A DNA stretch of 64,000 nt from Bradyrhizobium niftali (lineage in GTDB: Bacteria; Pseudomonadota; Alphaproteobacteria; Rhizobiales; Xanthobacteraceae). The translations under genes and the position numbers were made by a program. The stretch covers positions 1 through 64,000 of the forward strand of contig NZ_SPQT01000016.1 in the NCBI RefSeq assembly GCF_004571025.1, in the 5' to 3' direction. Each line of letters begins with the position of its first letter. Position 1 is the stretch's first letter. A model generated the notes under the pieces. The model saw nothing but the letters and a program-made list of their open reading frames with translations. It was not told the origin of the DNA and ran no database searches. Shown here one piece after another: positions 37,014-45,465 of the stretch.

Positions 37014-38022
37014 GCCGGCCTTCTGGTACCGGCCGCGTTCCCCACAGTCCCAAATCCTCCGTCCCCTGGGCGCGATCTATGGCGCGATCACGGCGCGCCG
37101 CATGGCGCTCGAGGGTTTCGACGCCGGCATCCCCGTGATCTGCGTCGGCAACTATCATGTCGGCGGTGCCGGCAAGACGCCGACCGTGCTGGCGCTGACG
37201 AAGCTCCTGCGCGAGCTAGGCGAGACGCCGGTGGTGCTCAGCCGCGGCTATGGCGGGCGCCTGAAGGGTCCTGTCGTGGTCGATCGCGCGCGTCACATCG
37301 CAGCCGACATCGGCGACGAGCCGCTGATGATGGCGCGCGACGTTGCGGTCGTCGTCGCGCGCGACCGCCTCGACGGTGTGGCCCTTGCAAAGTCACAAGG
37401 CGCGACCGTGATCCTGATGGACGACGGCTTCCAGAACCCGCGTCTGCTGAAGGATACCTCGTTGATCGTGATCGACGGCGAGCGCGGCATCGGCAACGGC
37501 AACGTGTTTCCCGCCGGTCCCCTGCGCGCGCCGCTGAAGGCCCAGATCGCGCGCACCGACGCGCTGGTGCTGATCGGCGACGGCCGTGCCGCCAACGATG
37601 TCGCCGCCGAGCTTGCCAAGCGCAACAAGCCCGAGCTGCGCGCGCGCCTGAAGCCGGATGCTGCCTCGGTCGCGCAGCTGCTCGGCAAGCGGGTTTTCGC
37701 CTTCGCCGGCATCGGCGATCCCGGGCGCTTCTTCCGCACCCTGCGCGCCTGCGGCGTCGAGGTCGTGCGCACGCGTTCCTTCGCCGATCATCACGTGTTC
37801 TCGCCCGAGGAGATCGCCGCGCTCGCGGCGGACGCCCGGCGCGAACAGCTCACGCTGGTGACGACGGAAAAGGACATCGCGCGCCTGCGCAGCCACGAAG
37901 GTGTGCCCGACGGCATCGTGCCGTTCGCGGTTCAGCTCGAATTCGATGACCCGGCAAAGCTGCGGCAGTTGATCAGCGACCATCTCTACAAGGCGCGCGA
38001 GCGGCGGTTCGGCAGGCGATGA
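37006..38022 (+). CDS. lpxK: Tetraacyldisaccharide 4'-kinase LpxK
   Basis: 338 residues. P-loop VGNYHVGGAGKTPTVLAL near residues 47-64, then VLSRGYGGRLKGP, GDEPLMMA, VILMDDGFQNPRL, NVFPAGPLRAP and TLVTTEKDIARL. Phosphorylates the 4' position of the lipid A disaccharide precursor. Last gene of the pmbA-to-lpxK operon; no obvious terminator follows. Confidence 0.94.
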   Translation: MREPAFWYRPRSPQSQILRPLGAIYGAITARRMALEGFDAGIPVICVGNYHVGGAGKTPTVLALTKLLRELGETPVVLSRGYGGRLKGPVVVDRARHIAADIGDEPLMMARDVAVVVARDRLDGVALAKSQGATVILMDDGFQNPRLLKDTSLIVIDGERGIGNGNVFPAGPLRAPLKAQIARTDALVLIGDGRAANDVAAELAKRNKPELRARLKPDAASVAQLLGKRVFAFAGIGDPGRFFRTLRACGVEVVRTRSFADHHVFSPEEIAALAADARREQLTLVTTEKDIARLRSHEGVPDGIVPFAVQLEFDDPAKLRQLISDHLYKARERRFGRR

Positions 38023-38232
38023 TTTTGCAGGGCGGGCAAAGCTGCTCCGCCGTAGCCCAGCACCGCGCGCCATTGACCGGGCGACATGTCGCGGCCGATG
38101 AAGTCTCGTCCGCACATTCGGGAGTTGATGTAGCCTTGCATGAGAGCCGTCACCGGGACGTGCCGAACTCCCGGCAATCATCGGCGGCGCCCAGGTAACG
38201 GCCTGCGATCGCGGCTCGGCAATCAGTCATGC

Positions 38233-38319
38233 TCACCACGCTCCAACGGCCATCAATCCGATAATGGTCAGGCACGAGACGCAGGCCACCATGACAGTAT
38301 AGCATTCGGGTGTATTCAT
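38233..38319 (-). CDS. Possible 28-residue hydrophobic small protein
   Basis: From ATG 38319, with GGGAG 7 nt upstream: MNTPECYTVMVACVSC..., a single hydrophobic stretch ending MAVGAW. Size and hydrophobicity are typical of small membrane proteins. It overlaps another minus-strand frame (38150-38395) that lacks such features. Only an SD and a plausible TM segment support it. Confidence 0.35.
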   Translation of the reverse strand: MNTPECYTVMVACVSCLTIIGLMAVGAW

Positions 38320-38391
38320 TGCTTGCTCCCAAACTGCTGCCAATTGCTTGGCCACTGCTACGCGGGAGAGATCGCCGGTCCTGGGGCCGAT

Positions 38392-38577
38392 TCAATTCGG
38401 CACGCCGCGACCGGTCTTGCGTTGTGCGTCCGTCCTCTCATCGTCACCCTGATCCGCAGGATGATAATGCGCTTCGAGAGCTTCGGCGCGTTCAGCTGCG
38501 ATCAGAAGCTGTTTCCGCATTTCAGCGAGGCGGGCGCGGCAATATTCACGATAGAGCAAGTCCAGTATGGTGGGCAT
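38392..38577 (-). CDS. Small helical protein of unknown function
   Basis: 61 residues from ATG 38577 (GGGGGTG upstream; an ATG 4 codons earlier is also in frame). MPTILDLLYREYCRARLAEMRKQLLIAAERAEALEAHYHPADQGDDERTD in segments: an amphipathic helix followed by a hydrophilic tail. I believe similar small proteins are common in bradyrhizobia; function unknown. Confidence 0.6.
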   Translation of the reverse strand: MPTILDLLYREYCRARLAEMRKQLLIAAERAEALEAHYHPADQGDDERTDAQRKTGRGVPN

Positions 38578-38909
38578 GATCACCCCCATCGTTTGGCTTC
38601 CGATTTACAGACATTCCACCGCAAATTTTCGAGGTGATCGTAACCCGCCGGATGGCTCTTCGATATGAGCCCGTTCACAGACTGCGCCAATTCCAAAGCT
38701 CGATGGCCGTTTGGTTGACTTGATTGTCTGCGCGATAAAAAGAGCAGGGCCAGTTACCTAACATGCAGCATAGCAGCCCTCTGTTTCACCAAGACTTCGT
38801 CAAACAACTTAAGGGCGCCGACCCGCAACAAAGAATCCAACCACAGCGCGAAATGACTCACCAGGGAGTGCAAGCACCATGCGATGCAACGCGGATCGGT
38901 CGGAGGAGA
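38578..38909. other. Intergenic region, nothing recognisable
   Basis: About 330 bp of lower GC than the surroundings with no good ORF and no repeat family. It may be decayed DNA. Confidence 0.45.
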
Positions 38910-39092
38910 TCATTTTGGAGACGCGCAATTGAGACGCCGACACATCCATTCCCATGCCTCGCGATAGGCGGTATTGTTCGTGCTTCCCGGCTCGACGAAA
39001 TCGCTCCACTTTTCTCGGATCACCTTGCGATGGAGTCCGGGAGGTGCCGCTTCAGGACGACAAGGAATGGCTTTCCAGCGTGACGACATCAT
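38910..39092 (-). CDS. Small protein or gene remnant of unknown function
   Basis: 60 residues from ATG 39092 or 39089: a basic, proline-containing start followed by KVIREKWSDFVEPGSTNN and TAYREAWEWMCRRLN, which reads like a genuine folded segment. No strong SD. Could be a fragment of a larger ancestral gene. Confidence 0.4.
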   Translation of the reverse strand: MMSSRWKAIPCRPEAAPPGLHRKVIREKWSDFVEPGSTNNTAYREAWEWMCRRLNCASPK

Positions 39093-39148
39093 TCACGCGA
39101 CATTCATCGCAAAACGCCTATCGGTCTGGGACCGATCAGGAGAATTCG

Positions 39149-39454
39149 ATGAAACTGCCGTCCGCGACCGTCGCCGCCAGCCTTGTGTGTCTGATTGTTG
39201 CGCCGGTGTTTGCACAAACGCCGCCGCCCGCCGCTTCGACCGGCACGGTGCCGGTTCCCGCGACCAAGCGCGTGACATGCCTCGGCTCGACGCAAAACCT
39301 GAAGGGGCAGGACAAGCGCGACCAGCTGCAGCTCTGCATGGCACAGGCGCGGGTCGATTGCCTGAAGCAGGCGATCGATCAGAAGGTCGTCGGCGAGCCC
39401 AGGAAGACCTTCATCAAGACCTGCGTGGGCGGCGATGCCACCGAGCAGCAATAG
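39149..39454 (+). CDS. Small secreted protein, possibly PsiF-like
   Basis: 101 residues from ATG 39149 (AGGAGA 6 nt upstream). Signal peptide ending VFA|QTPPPAA. The mature part has four cysteines (VTCLGS, LQLCMAQARVDCLKQA, RKTFIKTCVGG). The RKTFIKTC ending resembles the RKAFMSxC of PsiF repeats, but only loosely. Periplasmic; role unknown. Confidence 0.65.
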   Translation: MKLPSATVAASLVCLIVAPVFAQTPPPAASTGTVPVPATKRVTCLGSTQNLKGQDKRDQLQLCMAQARVDCLKQAIDQKVVGEPRKTFIKTCVGGDATEQQ

Positions 39455-39470
39455 AAGCGCAGGCGCGGCC

Positions 39471-39698
39471 TCACGGCTGCGGCTTCGGCGCGCCGGGGAA
39501 GTGCCGCTGCAGCACCGCGGCCGGCGTGGCATAGGCTTCTTGAAGGTCCACGCTCCAGTATTTCAATTCGTCGAGCGGGATCCGCGTGTCGGTGATCGCG
39601 CAGCGCACATAGGTCCCCGGCGAGATCACGCGGAAATCGCCGTCGAGATACTGCACCTGCGCTTCGCCATTGCCGGAAGAGCCGAACTTGTTCAGCAC
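39471..39698 (-). CDS. DUF2093 family protein
   Basis: 75 residues from GTG 39698 (CGGAGA 8 nt upstream). Core GEAQVQYLDGDFRVISPGTYVRCAITDTRIPLDELKYWSVDLQEAYATPAAVLQR (in segments) is the DUF2093 pattern, typically about 70 residues. The frame continues upstream to 39836, but that part contains a T8 run and does not fit the family. DUF2093 is widespread in Rhizobiales and often near xseA; function unknown. Confidence 0.85.
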   Translation of the reverse strand: MLNKFGSSGNGEAQVQYLDGDFRVISPGTYVRCAITDTRIPLDELKYWSVDLQEAYATPAAVLQRHFPGAPKPQP

Positions 39699-39900
39699 AC
39701 GAAAGTCTCCGTGGAAGGCCTCTCCGTAAAAAAAACCTGGAGGGCACGATGTGTTGGACGGGATGTAGCATAGATAGGGCGGCCTGTCCGCCCGGTAAAC
39801 CCACCGGTTTGTGATGTTTTGTCGCCGTTTTCGCATGATAGTGCTTCGGGCGAAGGATCGTCCCGGCGCCAGCGGCCGGCACCTGATACGGCAGAGTCCG

Positions 39901-40725
39901 ATGCGCCTTCGACTGACCGCCCTGTTCCTGATGCTGCTGATGTCGGCCGCGCGCGCCGCGCCTGCGCCGCAGCAGGTCGAGATTCCGCTGTCGTCCGGCG
40001 TCCTGCATGCGCAGCTCTACAAGCCCGAGGGCGCGGGGCCGTTTCCGACCGTGATCGCGCTGCATGGCTGCGGCGGCCTTGGCGGCCATGGTGATCCCGT
40101 ATTGCCGCGCTATCGCGACTGGGCGGAGCGGTTGCTCAAGGCGGGTAACGCGGTGTTGCTGCCCGACAGCTACGGCTCGCGCGAGCTTGGGCCGCAATGC
40201 CGCGTCAAGGAGACGCACGTCAAGGCGCGGCGCGAGCGTGTCGCCGACGTCGCGGCCGCGCGCGCCTGGCTGATGAAGCAGGCCTGGGTCGCGCGCGACC
40301 GCGTCAGCCTCATCGGCTGGGCCAACGGCGCGAGCACGCTGCTGTGGGCGGTGCGCCCGCAAAATGCGACGCGCGACGCAGGCCCGGATTTCCGCGCGGC
40401 GATCGCGTTCTATCCGGATTGCCGGATTTCTGCCGGCCTCGGCTGGAGCACGCGGGTGCCGACGCTGGTCTTGATCGGCGCCAATGATGACGTGTCGTCG
40501 CCGCCGGCCTGCCGCCAGATGGTCGAGGGTGCGCATGGCCGCAGCGCGCTCGCGCGCATCGTGGTCTATCCCGGCGCCTATCACGATTTCGACCACGCCA
40601 ACACGCCGCTGCACGCAGCTAGCGGCAGCAGCGACGCCGCCGTGCCCGAGCACGGCCATCTCGGCACCGATGCGGTCGCACGCGCGGAGTCGCAGAAGGA
40701 AGTCGCGGAGTGGCTGGCGCGGTGA
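39901..40725 (+). CDS. Secreted dienelactone-hydrolase-like protein with altered nucleophile
   Basis: 274 residues from ATG 39901, signal peptide MRLRLTALFLMLLMSAARA. Alpha/beta-hydrolase fold of the dienelactone hydrolase family: VIALHGCGGLGGHG, LLPDSYGSRELGPQC, acid around D196/D197 (GANDDVSS) and H228 (GAYHDFDH). At the nucleophile elbow the sequence is LIGWANGAS, so the position that is Cys or Ser in active members is Ala141. It may be catalytically dead, bind a ligand, or use another residue. Confidence 0.8.
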   Translation: MRLRLTALFLMLLMSAARAAPAPQQVEIPLSSGVLHAQLYKPEGAGPFPTVIALHGCGGLGGHGDPVLPRYRDWAERLLKAGNAVLLPDSYGSRELGPQCRVKETHVKARRERVADVAAARAWLMKQAWVARDRVSLIGWANGASTLLWAVRPQNATRDAGPDFRAAIAFYPDCRISAGLGWSTRVPTLVLIGANDDVSSPPACRQMVEGAHGRSALARIVVYPGAYHDFDHANTPLHAASGSSDAAVPEHGHLGTDAVARAESQKEVAEWLAR

Positions 40726-40735
40726 TGAAGATCCA

Positions 40736-40804
40736 GTAGCCCGGATGAGCGAAGCGATATCCGGGAAGACTGTTCCCGCATATCGCTGCGCTCATGCGGG
40801 CTAC
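40736..40804. repeat. Palindromic repeat (GTAGCCCGGATGAGCG family)
   Basis: GTAGCCCGGATGAGCGAAGC at the left faces GCTGCGCTCATGCGGGCTAC at the right, around two ATATC cores. Confidence 0.75.
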
Positions 40805-40982
40805 GAGGCGACGGATTCCCAAGCGGGGCCGCCCGAGGAACAGTTTGATGCGGACAGCCCCGCATCGACCACCGCCCTGCACGGATAATGGCCGACCGTG
40901 AATCTACGGATCGCACACGGCGGCGGTTTCAGCATGTGGCGGTGCCATCATTCGACCACGATGTCGGTTAAACGCATCCCAC

Positions 40983-41132
40983 ATGCGCAACCGCATCATC
41001 CTCTTTTCCTCCGCACTGATCGTCTTCACCGTCGCGATCTTCCTGTTCGAAGCCCACGCCGGCGCGCCAATGCTCGCGCCGGAACATTGCGGCTTCTGGA
41101 CCACGATCGACGCGGGATTGTCCTGTCGGTAA
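40983..41132 (+). CDS. Small secreted or membrane protein, 49 residues
   Basis: MRNRIILFSSALIVFTVAIF..., ending FWTTIDAGLSCR, with a hydrophobic N-terminal segment and two cysteines. Codon usage is like that of the neighbours (high GC third positions). The SD is weak. It is flanked by repeats and has no known family. Confidence 0.5.
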   Translation: MRNRIILFSSALIVFTVAIFLFEAHAGAPMLAPEHCGFWTTIDAGLSCR

Positions 41133-41152
41133 CGTTTAGCTGCTTCCACGCC

Positions 41153-41230
41153 GTCATTGCGAGCGTAGCGAAGCAATCCAGAGTCCCTCCGCGGAAAGAT
41201 TCTGGATTGCTTCGCTGCGCTCGCAATGAC
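41153..41230. repeat. Palindromic repeat (GTCATTGCGAGC family)
   Basis: GTCATTGCGAGC at the left faces GCTCGCAATGAC at the right, with GAAGCAATCCAGA/TCTGGATTGCTTC inside: nearly full dyad symmetry over 78 bp. Confidence 0.8.
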
Positions 41231-41265
41231 GAGGTTGGAGCTGCACGTGCACGCTACACTCTCGC

Positions 41266-41367
41266 TGTCATCGCCCGGCTTGACCGTGCGATCCAGTACT
41301 CCGAGACGTCCGTGGTTTACTGAGAAGCCGCGGCGTACTGGATTCCCCGCCTGCGCGGGGAATGACA
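41266..41367. repeat. Intergenic repeat of the CCAGTA family, second copy
   Basis: GCGATCCAGTACTCCG and CGGCGTACTGGATTCCCCGC...GCGGGGAATGAC. Same family as 21579-21700 and 47867-47953. It lies at the end of xseA. Confidence 0.75.
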
Positions 41368-41395
41368 CTGAGGGCGGAGCAGCGTCGCCGCCAAC

Positions 41396-43033
41396 TCAGA
41401 ACAAAGTGCCCTGATCCACCGGCTTGCCGACGCGCTTTGGCGCGGGTTTTGTCTCCTGCGCGGCCGGCTTCGGCTGCTGTGCGCGCTTTGCGGGAGGCGC
41501 CGGGCGATCTGCGTCCGTTGTCGCGCCGACGCGTCCGTCCGCGAACTCGATCTCGACGCGCGCGCCGGGACCGATGCTGTCTGCCGAATGCAGGGGATGG
41601 CCGGCCTCGTCCCGCACCAGCGCGAAGCCGCGGGCGAGCACGCCGCGGTATGACAACGCGGAGAGCAGCTTGCCGCTGTTCTCGACGCGGGCATCGAGCC
41701 GCTGCAGCAACGTGACGAGAGCGCGTTGCGCGCGCTCGGAAAGACGCTGCGTTCGCTCGCGCTGGCGGGCAATCGCGTTGCGCTGTGCCTGCGCGTTGGC
41801 GAGCTTCGAGGCGCGCAGGCGAACCTCCAGCCCGGCAAAGCGGTCGCGCCGCTGCCGCAACAGCGACCGCGCAGAGAGACCGAGCCGCTCGCCGCACACG
41901 GTGAGCCGGTGATCGGCCTGCGATATCTGCCCATGCAGCACGCGCAGCGTCAGCTTGGCGCCGGCGGCTGTGAACCTGCGAAAATGCGCATGCGTGTTGG
42001 CTTTCAAGCCGCGGGGCAGGGCGGAGCCTGCCGAATCCAGCCGTTGCCGCGGGATCGCCAGAAGATCGCCGGCCGCGGGCAGTGCGCGCGCAGCAGCACG
42101 CAGCTCGTTGCGGCGGCTTTCGTGGGCACGCTGCCAATAGGCGCGGGTGCGGCGGGCGAGATCGGCGACCTCGACAAACAGATCGCTGCGCACCGGCACC
42201 GCCATCTCGGCGGCGGCCGTCGGCGTCGGTGCGCGCTTGTCGGCGACGAAATCGATCAGCGTGATGTCGGTCTCGTGCCCCACCGCGGAGATCAGCGGGA
42301 TCATGCTCTCGGCTGCTGCCCGCACCACGATCTCCTCGTTGAAGGACCAGAGATCCTCCAGCGAGCCGCCGCCGCGCGCGACGATCAGCACGTCGGGCCG
42401 CGGGATCCTGCCGCCCTCCGGCAGCGCGTTGAAGCCGCGGATCGCAGCCGCGACCTGCTCGGCCGAACCTTCGCCCTGCACCTTGACCGGCCACACCAGC
42501 ACATGGCGGGGGAAGCGGTCCTCCAGCCGGTGCAGGATGTCGCGGATGACAGCGCCTGTCGGCGAGGTCACGACACCGATCACCTCCGGCAGCCACGGCA
42601 GGAGCTGCTTGCGCGCTTCGTCGAACAGGCCCTCGGCGGCAAGCTTCTTCTTGCGCTCCTCCATCAGCGCCATCAGCGCGCCGATGCCGGCCGGCTCCAG
42701 CGCCTCGATCACGATCTGGTACTTCGAGGAGCCCGGATAGGTCGTGAGCTTGCCGGTGGCGATGACCTCGAGCCCCTCCTGGGGCTTGAAGCGCATGCGG
42801 CCGTGCACGCCCTTCCAGATCACCGCCTCGATCTTGGCGCTCTCGTCCTTGAGCGCGAAATAGCAGTGGCCGGAGGAGTGGGCGCCGCGAAAGCCCGAGA
42901 TCTCGCCACGGACCCGGACATGGCCAAAGGCATCCTCCACCGTCCGCTTCAGGGACTGCGAGAGCTCGGAGACGGTGAATTCTGGGGCGTTGAGCAGGGG
43001 TTCCGCGGGCGGCATCGGCAAACGATTCGGCAT
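41396..43033 (-). CDS. xseA: Exodeoxyribonuclease VII large subunit
   Basis: 545 residues from ATG 43033. OB-fold start (EFTVSELSQSLKRTVEDAFGHVRVRGEISGFR), catalytic part with GVVTSPTGAVIRDILHRLEDRFP and ARGGGSLEDLWSFNEE, ISAVGHETDITLIDFVADKRAPTPTAAAE, then a long coiled coil (residues about 290-480) and a basic Pro/Ala-rich tail (PKPAAQETKPAPKRVGKPVDQG). The family enzyme degrades single-stranded DNA with XseB, which is not in the window. The same frame is open upstream to 44104 but overlaps a real gene. Confidence 0.94.
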   Translation of the reverse strand: MPNRLPMPPAEPLLNAPEFTVSELSQSLKRTVEDAFGHVRVRGEISGFRGAHSSGHCYFALKDESAKIEAVIWKGVHGRMRFKPQEGLEVIATGKLTTYPGSSKYQIVIEALEPAGIGALMALMEERKKKLAAEGLFDEARKQLLPWLPEVIGVVTSPTGAVIRDILHRLEDRFPRHVLVWPVKVQGEGSAEQVAAAIRGFNALPEGGRIPRPDVLIVARGGGSLEDLWSFNEEIVVRAAAESMIPLISAVGHETDITLIDFVADKRAPTPTAAAEMAVPVRSDLFVEVADLARRTRAYWQRAHESRRNELRAAARALPAAGDLLAIPRQRLDSAGSALPRGLKANTHAHFRRFTAAGAKLTLRVLHGQISQADHRLTVCGERLGLSARSLLRQRRDRFAGLEVRLRASKLANAQAQRNAIARQRERTQRLSERAQRALVTLLQRLDARVENSGKLLSALSYRGVLARGFALVRDEAGHPLHSADSIGPGARVEIEFADGRVGATTDADRPAPPAKRAQQPKPAAQETKPAPKRVGKPVDQGTLF

Positions 43034-43153
43034 TTTGGGGTCGGGCCCGACGTTAAGGATTTTCGCCTGAGAGCGCCAATCCGGGGATTGACCGGGAGAG
43101 TACTCTGCAATATAGAGTTCTCTATTGATTGATGTGTTCCAGGGAGTTGAGCG

Positions 43154-44164
43154 ATGGCGATCCGGCTGCTGCGCGGCGTTTTGCACGGACTGAAATGGGC
43201 CCTGTGTGTGGTCGGCGCTGTGGCGCTGATCGTGGCCGCAATGATCGCAACGCCGCTGGAGCGGCCGCCCGAGATGAAATCGGTCTCGGAGTCCGTGAAG
43301 CTCGTCGACTTCTCGACCATGCCGCCGCTCGAGCGCTTCCAGGCCCGCGACGGCACCTGGATCGGCTATCGCCACTACACGCCGAATGGCCCCGCGACGG
43401 GCCACGGTGCGATCTTCATCCATGGCTCGTCCGGCTCCAGCGGCACCGTCAATCATGCGTTGACCCATGCGATCGCCTCGCGCGGGGTAGAGACCTGGGC
43501 GCTCGACATCCGCGGCCACGGCGGCTCCGGCACGCGCGGCGACATCGGCTATGTCGGCCAGCTCGAGGACGACCTCGTCGATTTCGTCGCCCAAGTCCGT
43601 AAGACCGCGCCGGACCTGCCGCTCACCCTGATCGGCCATTCCGCCGGCGCCGGCTTCTCGCTGCGCGTCGCCGCGACCCCGATCATGCAGGACATGTTCG
43701 TGCGAACCGTGCTGCTCGCGCCCTATCTCGGCCATGACGCACCGACCAACAGGCCGCACGCCGGCGGCTGGGCCATCGTCGATGTCCCGCGCTTGCTGGG
43801 CCTGACTGCGCTGCGCAAGCTCGGCATCGACTGCTGTTCGCAGCTTCCGGTGCTCGCCCTGGCCGTGCCGGCGACTTCGGCGAAGTACCTCGTCTCCACC
43901 TATTCCGATCGCCTGATGCGCAATTTCGCGACGCGCGGCTATCGCGTCGACCTTCCGGCGACGACGCGTCCGATCACGATCTTCGGCGGCGCCGACGACG
44001 AGATGATGATCTCGGACAAATATGCGGAGACGGTGCAGGCGATCAAACCGTCGGTCGACGTCAAACTGATTGACGGCATCAACCACATGGGCATCGTCAC
44101 CCACCCGAAGGCGATCTCGGTGATCGCCGAGGACGTGGCAACGCGCGGAGCAGGGCAGTCATGA
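43154..44164 (+). CDS. Membrane-anchored alpha/beta hydrolase (monoacylglycerol-lipase-like)
   Basis: 336 residues. N-terminal TM anchor (ALCVVGAVALIVAAMIA, about 16-32), oxyanion IHGSSGSSG, nucleophile GHSAG with S163, DIRGHGGSG, acid in FGGADDEMM, and histidine in DGINHMGIV. Serine aminopeptidase/lipase (Hydrolase_4) type. Divergent from xseA; substrate unknown. Confidence 0.85.
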   Translation: MAIRLLRGVLHGLKWALCVVGAVALIVAAMIATPLERPPEMKSVSESVKLVDFSTMPPLERFQARDGTWIGYRHYTPNGPATGHGAIFIHGSSGSSGTVNHALTHAIASRGVETWALDIRGHGGSGTRGDIGYVGQLEDDLVDFVAQVRKTAPDLPLTLIGHSAGAGFSLRVAATPIMQDMFVRTVLLAPYLGHDAPTNRPHAGGWAIVDVPRLLGLTALRKLGIDCCSQLPVLALAVPATSAKYLVSTYSDRLMRNFATRGYRVDLPATTRPITIFGGADDEMMISDKYAETVQAIKPSVDVKLIDGINHMGIVTHPKAISVIAEDVATRGAGQS

Positions 44165-44219
44165 TGCGCCCCGTTGACGGCAAGGCAATCGCAGATGGGA
44201 GCGGTTTCCCCGTGGCCAT

Positions 44220-44345
44220 CCTTCGAGACGCCCGCCTGCGGCGGGCCCTCAGGATGAGGGCGGAGTTTGCGGCAGCCGCTTCAACGGGTCCTGGTGCAGC
44301 TGAGCCTCATCCTGAGGAGACCGCTGGAAGCGGTCGTCTCGAAGG
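44220..44345. repeat. Palindromic intergenic repeat (CCTCATCCTGAGG family), second copy
   Basis: CCTTCGAGACG...CGTCTCGAAGG ends, with CCTCAGGATGAGG/CCTCATCCTGAGG inside. Same family as 12644-12757. Confidence 0.75.
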
Positions 44346-44410
44346 ACGAGGCGCGCGCTCAGGTGTCACCGAGCGTCATACGAGATAGCCCAGGGACAGA
44401 AAGGGACGAC

Positions 44411-44965
44411 ATGATCGACAGCAAGGAGGCGTCCGCGGCGCTGGCCGATATCGACGATATCGTCCAGCGGTTGAAGCAGTCGCAGCTCTACGAGCTCGCG
44501 AGCCTCGCGGCTGTCTGGTGGGGCGTCCTGGTGTTTGCCGCCAATCTCGTGACCTGGCTCTGGCCGGTCTATGCCGTCTACGCCTGGGTTGCCTCGGACT
44601 TTCTGGGCGTCGGCGGTCTGGTTGCGATCCGCCTGCTCAATCCGCCGCATCAGCCCCATGGCGCGGCCTTCAATATCAGGCTGGTCCTCGTGTTCGCCTT
44701 GTTCTTCGCGTTCGGCTACCTCGTGACATCAGTCATCGGTCATTTCGGTCCGCGCCAGTTGGGCACGTTTTGGCCGATCTATTTCATGCTGTTCTACACG
44801 CTGGCGGGCCTCTGGTTTGGTTACGCGTTCGTAGCGATCGGTCTCGGCATCTCCGCGCTGACGCTGATCGGCTTCTTCTTCATCGGCGAGGCGTTTCCGC
44901 TCTGGATGGCCTTCGTCAATGGCGGCGGGCTCATCCTCGGCGGCCTCTGGATGCGGCGGATCTAG
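44411..44965 (+). CDS. Integral membrane protein of unknown function
   Basis: 184 residues from ATG 44411 (MIDSKEASAALADIDDIVQRLKQSQLYE). A soluble helical start of about 30 residues, then about five TM helices (AAVWWGVLVFAANLVTWLW, VASDFLGVGGLVAIRL, LVLVFALFFAFGYLVTSVIG, IYFMLFYTLAGLWFGYAFVAI, ALTLIGFFFIGEAFPLW). It directly precedes a winged-helix regulator (4-bp gap); such pairs of membrane protein and regulator often act on each other. Function unknown. Confidence 0.8.
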   Translation: MIDSKEASAALADIDDIVQRLKQSQLYELASLAAVWWGVLVFAANLVTWLWPVYAVYAWVASDFLGVGGLVAIRLLNPPHQPHGAAFNIRLVLVFALFFAFGYLVTSVIGHFGPRQLGTFWPIYFMLFYTLAGLWFGYAFVAIGLGISALTLIGFFFIGEAFPLWMAFVNGGGLILGGLWMRRI

Positions 44966-44969
44966 CGCG

Positions 44970-45269
44970 ATGGCCGAGCTCGACGACATCATCCACCAGC
45001 CGCTGCGGCTCAAGATCATGGCGGCGCTGAACGCACTGCCCGTGTCCGCTGGCCTCGAATTCGCGCGGCTGAAAAAGCTGACCGGCGCCACCGACGGCAA
45101 TCTCGGCGCGCATATCGAGACCCTGGCCAAGGCGGGCTATGTGTCCGTGGAGAAGGCGTTCGTCGGCAAGAAGCCGCAGACGACGGTCACCGCCACCGCG
45201 ACCGGCCGCGGCGCGTTTGCGCGGCATGTGGCGACGTTGCAGGAGATTATTGCGGGGAGGCAGGGCTAG
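44970..45269 (+). CDS. Small winged-helix transcriptional regulator
   Basis: 99 residues from ATG 44970. ArsR/MarR-like winged helix: LDDIIHQPLRLKIMAALNALP, FARLKKLTGATDGNLGAHIETLAKAGYVSVEKAFVGKKPQTTVTATATGRGAFARHVATLQEI (in segments). The helix-turn-helix is at about 30-55 and the wing at 62-75. It matches the winged-helix DNA-binding family that often partners an adjacent membrane protein, here four bases upstream. Confidence 0.88.
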   Translation: MAELDDIIHQPLRLKIMAALNALPVSAGLEFARLKKLTGATDGNLGAHIETLAKAGYVSVEKAFVGKKPQTTVTATATGRGAFARHVATLQEIIAGRQG

Positions 45270-45275
45270 CTCTCC

Positions 45276-45381
45276 CGTCATTCCGGGTCGGAGCGCCAGC
45301 GACGGGCCCGGAATCCATTTCACTACCAACGCCGCGGGCCAATGGATTCCGGGCTCGCGCTACGCGCGCCCCGGAATGACG
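45276..45381. repeat. Palindromic repeat (CGTCATTCCGG family)
   Basis: CGTCATTCCGG at the left faces CCGGAATGACG at the right, with CCCGGAATCCATT/AATGGATTCCGGG inside. Related to 63637-63735. Confidence 0.8.
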
Positions 45382-45465
45382 GGGAATTGGAACGGCGCCC
45401 CCCTTGAGCCCCACCCCGATTCGTGCGACCTCCGCCCCCAGCAAACCCCTCATTTCGAGCCTTCG

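Noticed and set aside
38578..38909. tRNA or structured RNA gene in the gene-poor region
   Set aside because: No T-loop motif (GGTTCRA with paired arms) or cloverleaf could be found.
41396..44104. 902-codon open frame on the minus strand suggesting an N-terminally extended xseA
   Set aside because: The part beyond 43033 overlaps a well-supported alpha/beta hydrolase gene on the other strand and contains no domain. XseA begins normally at 43033.
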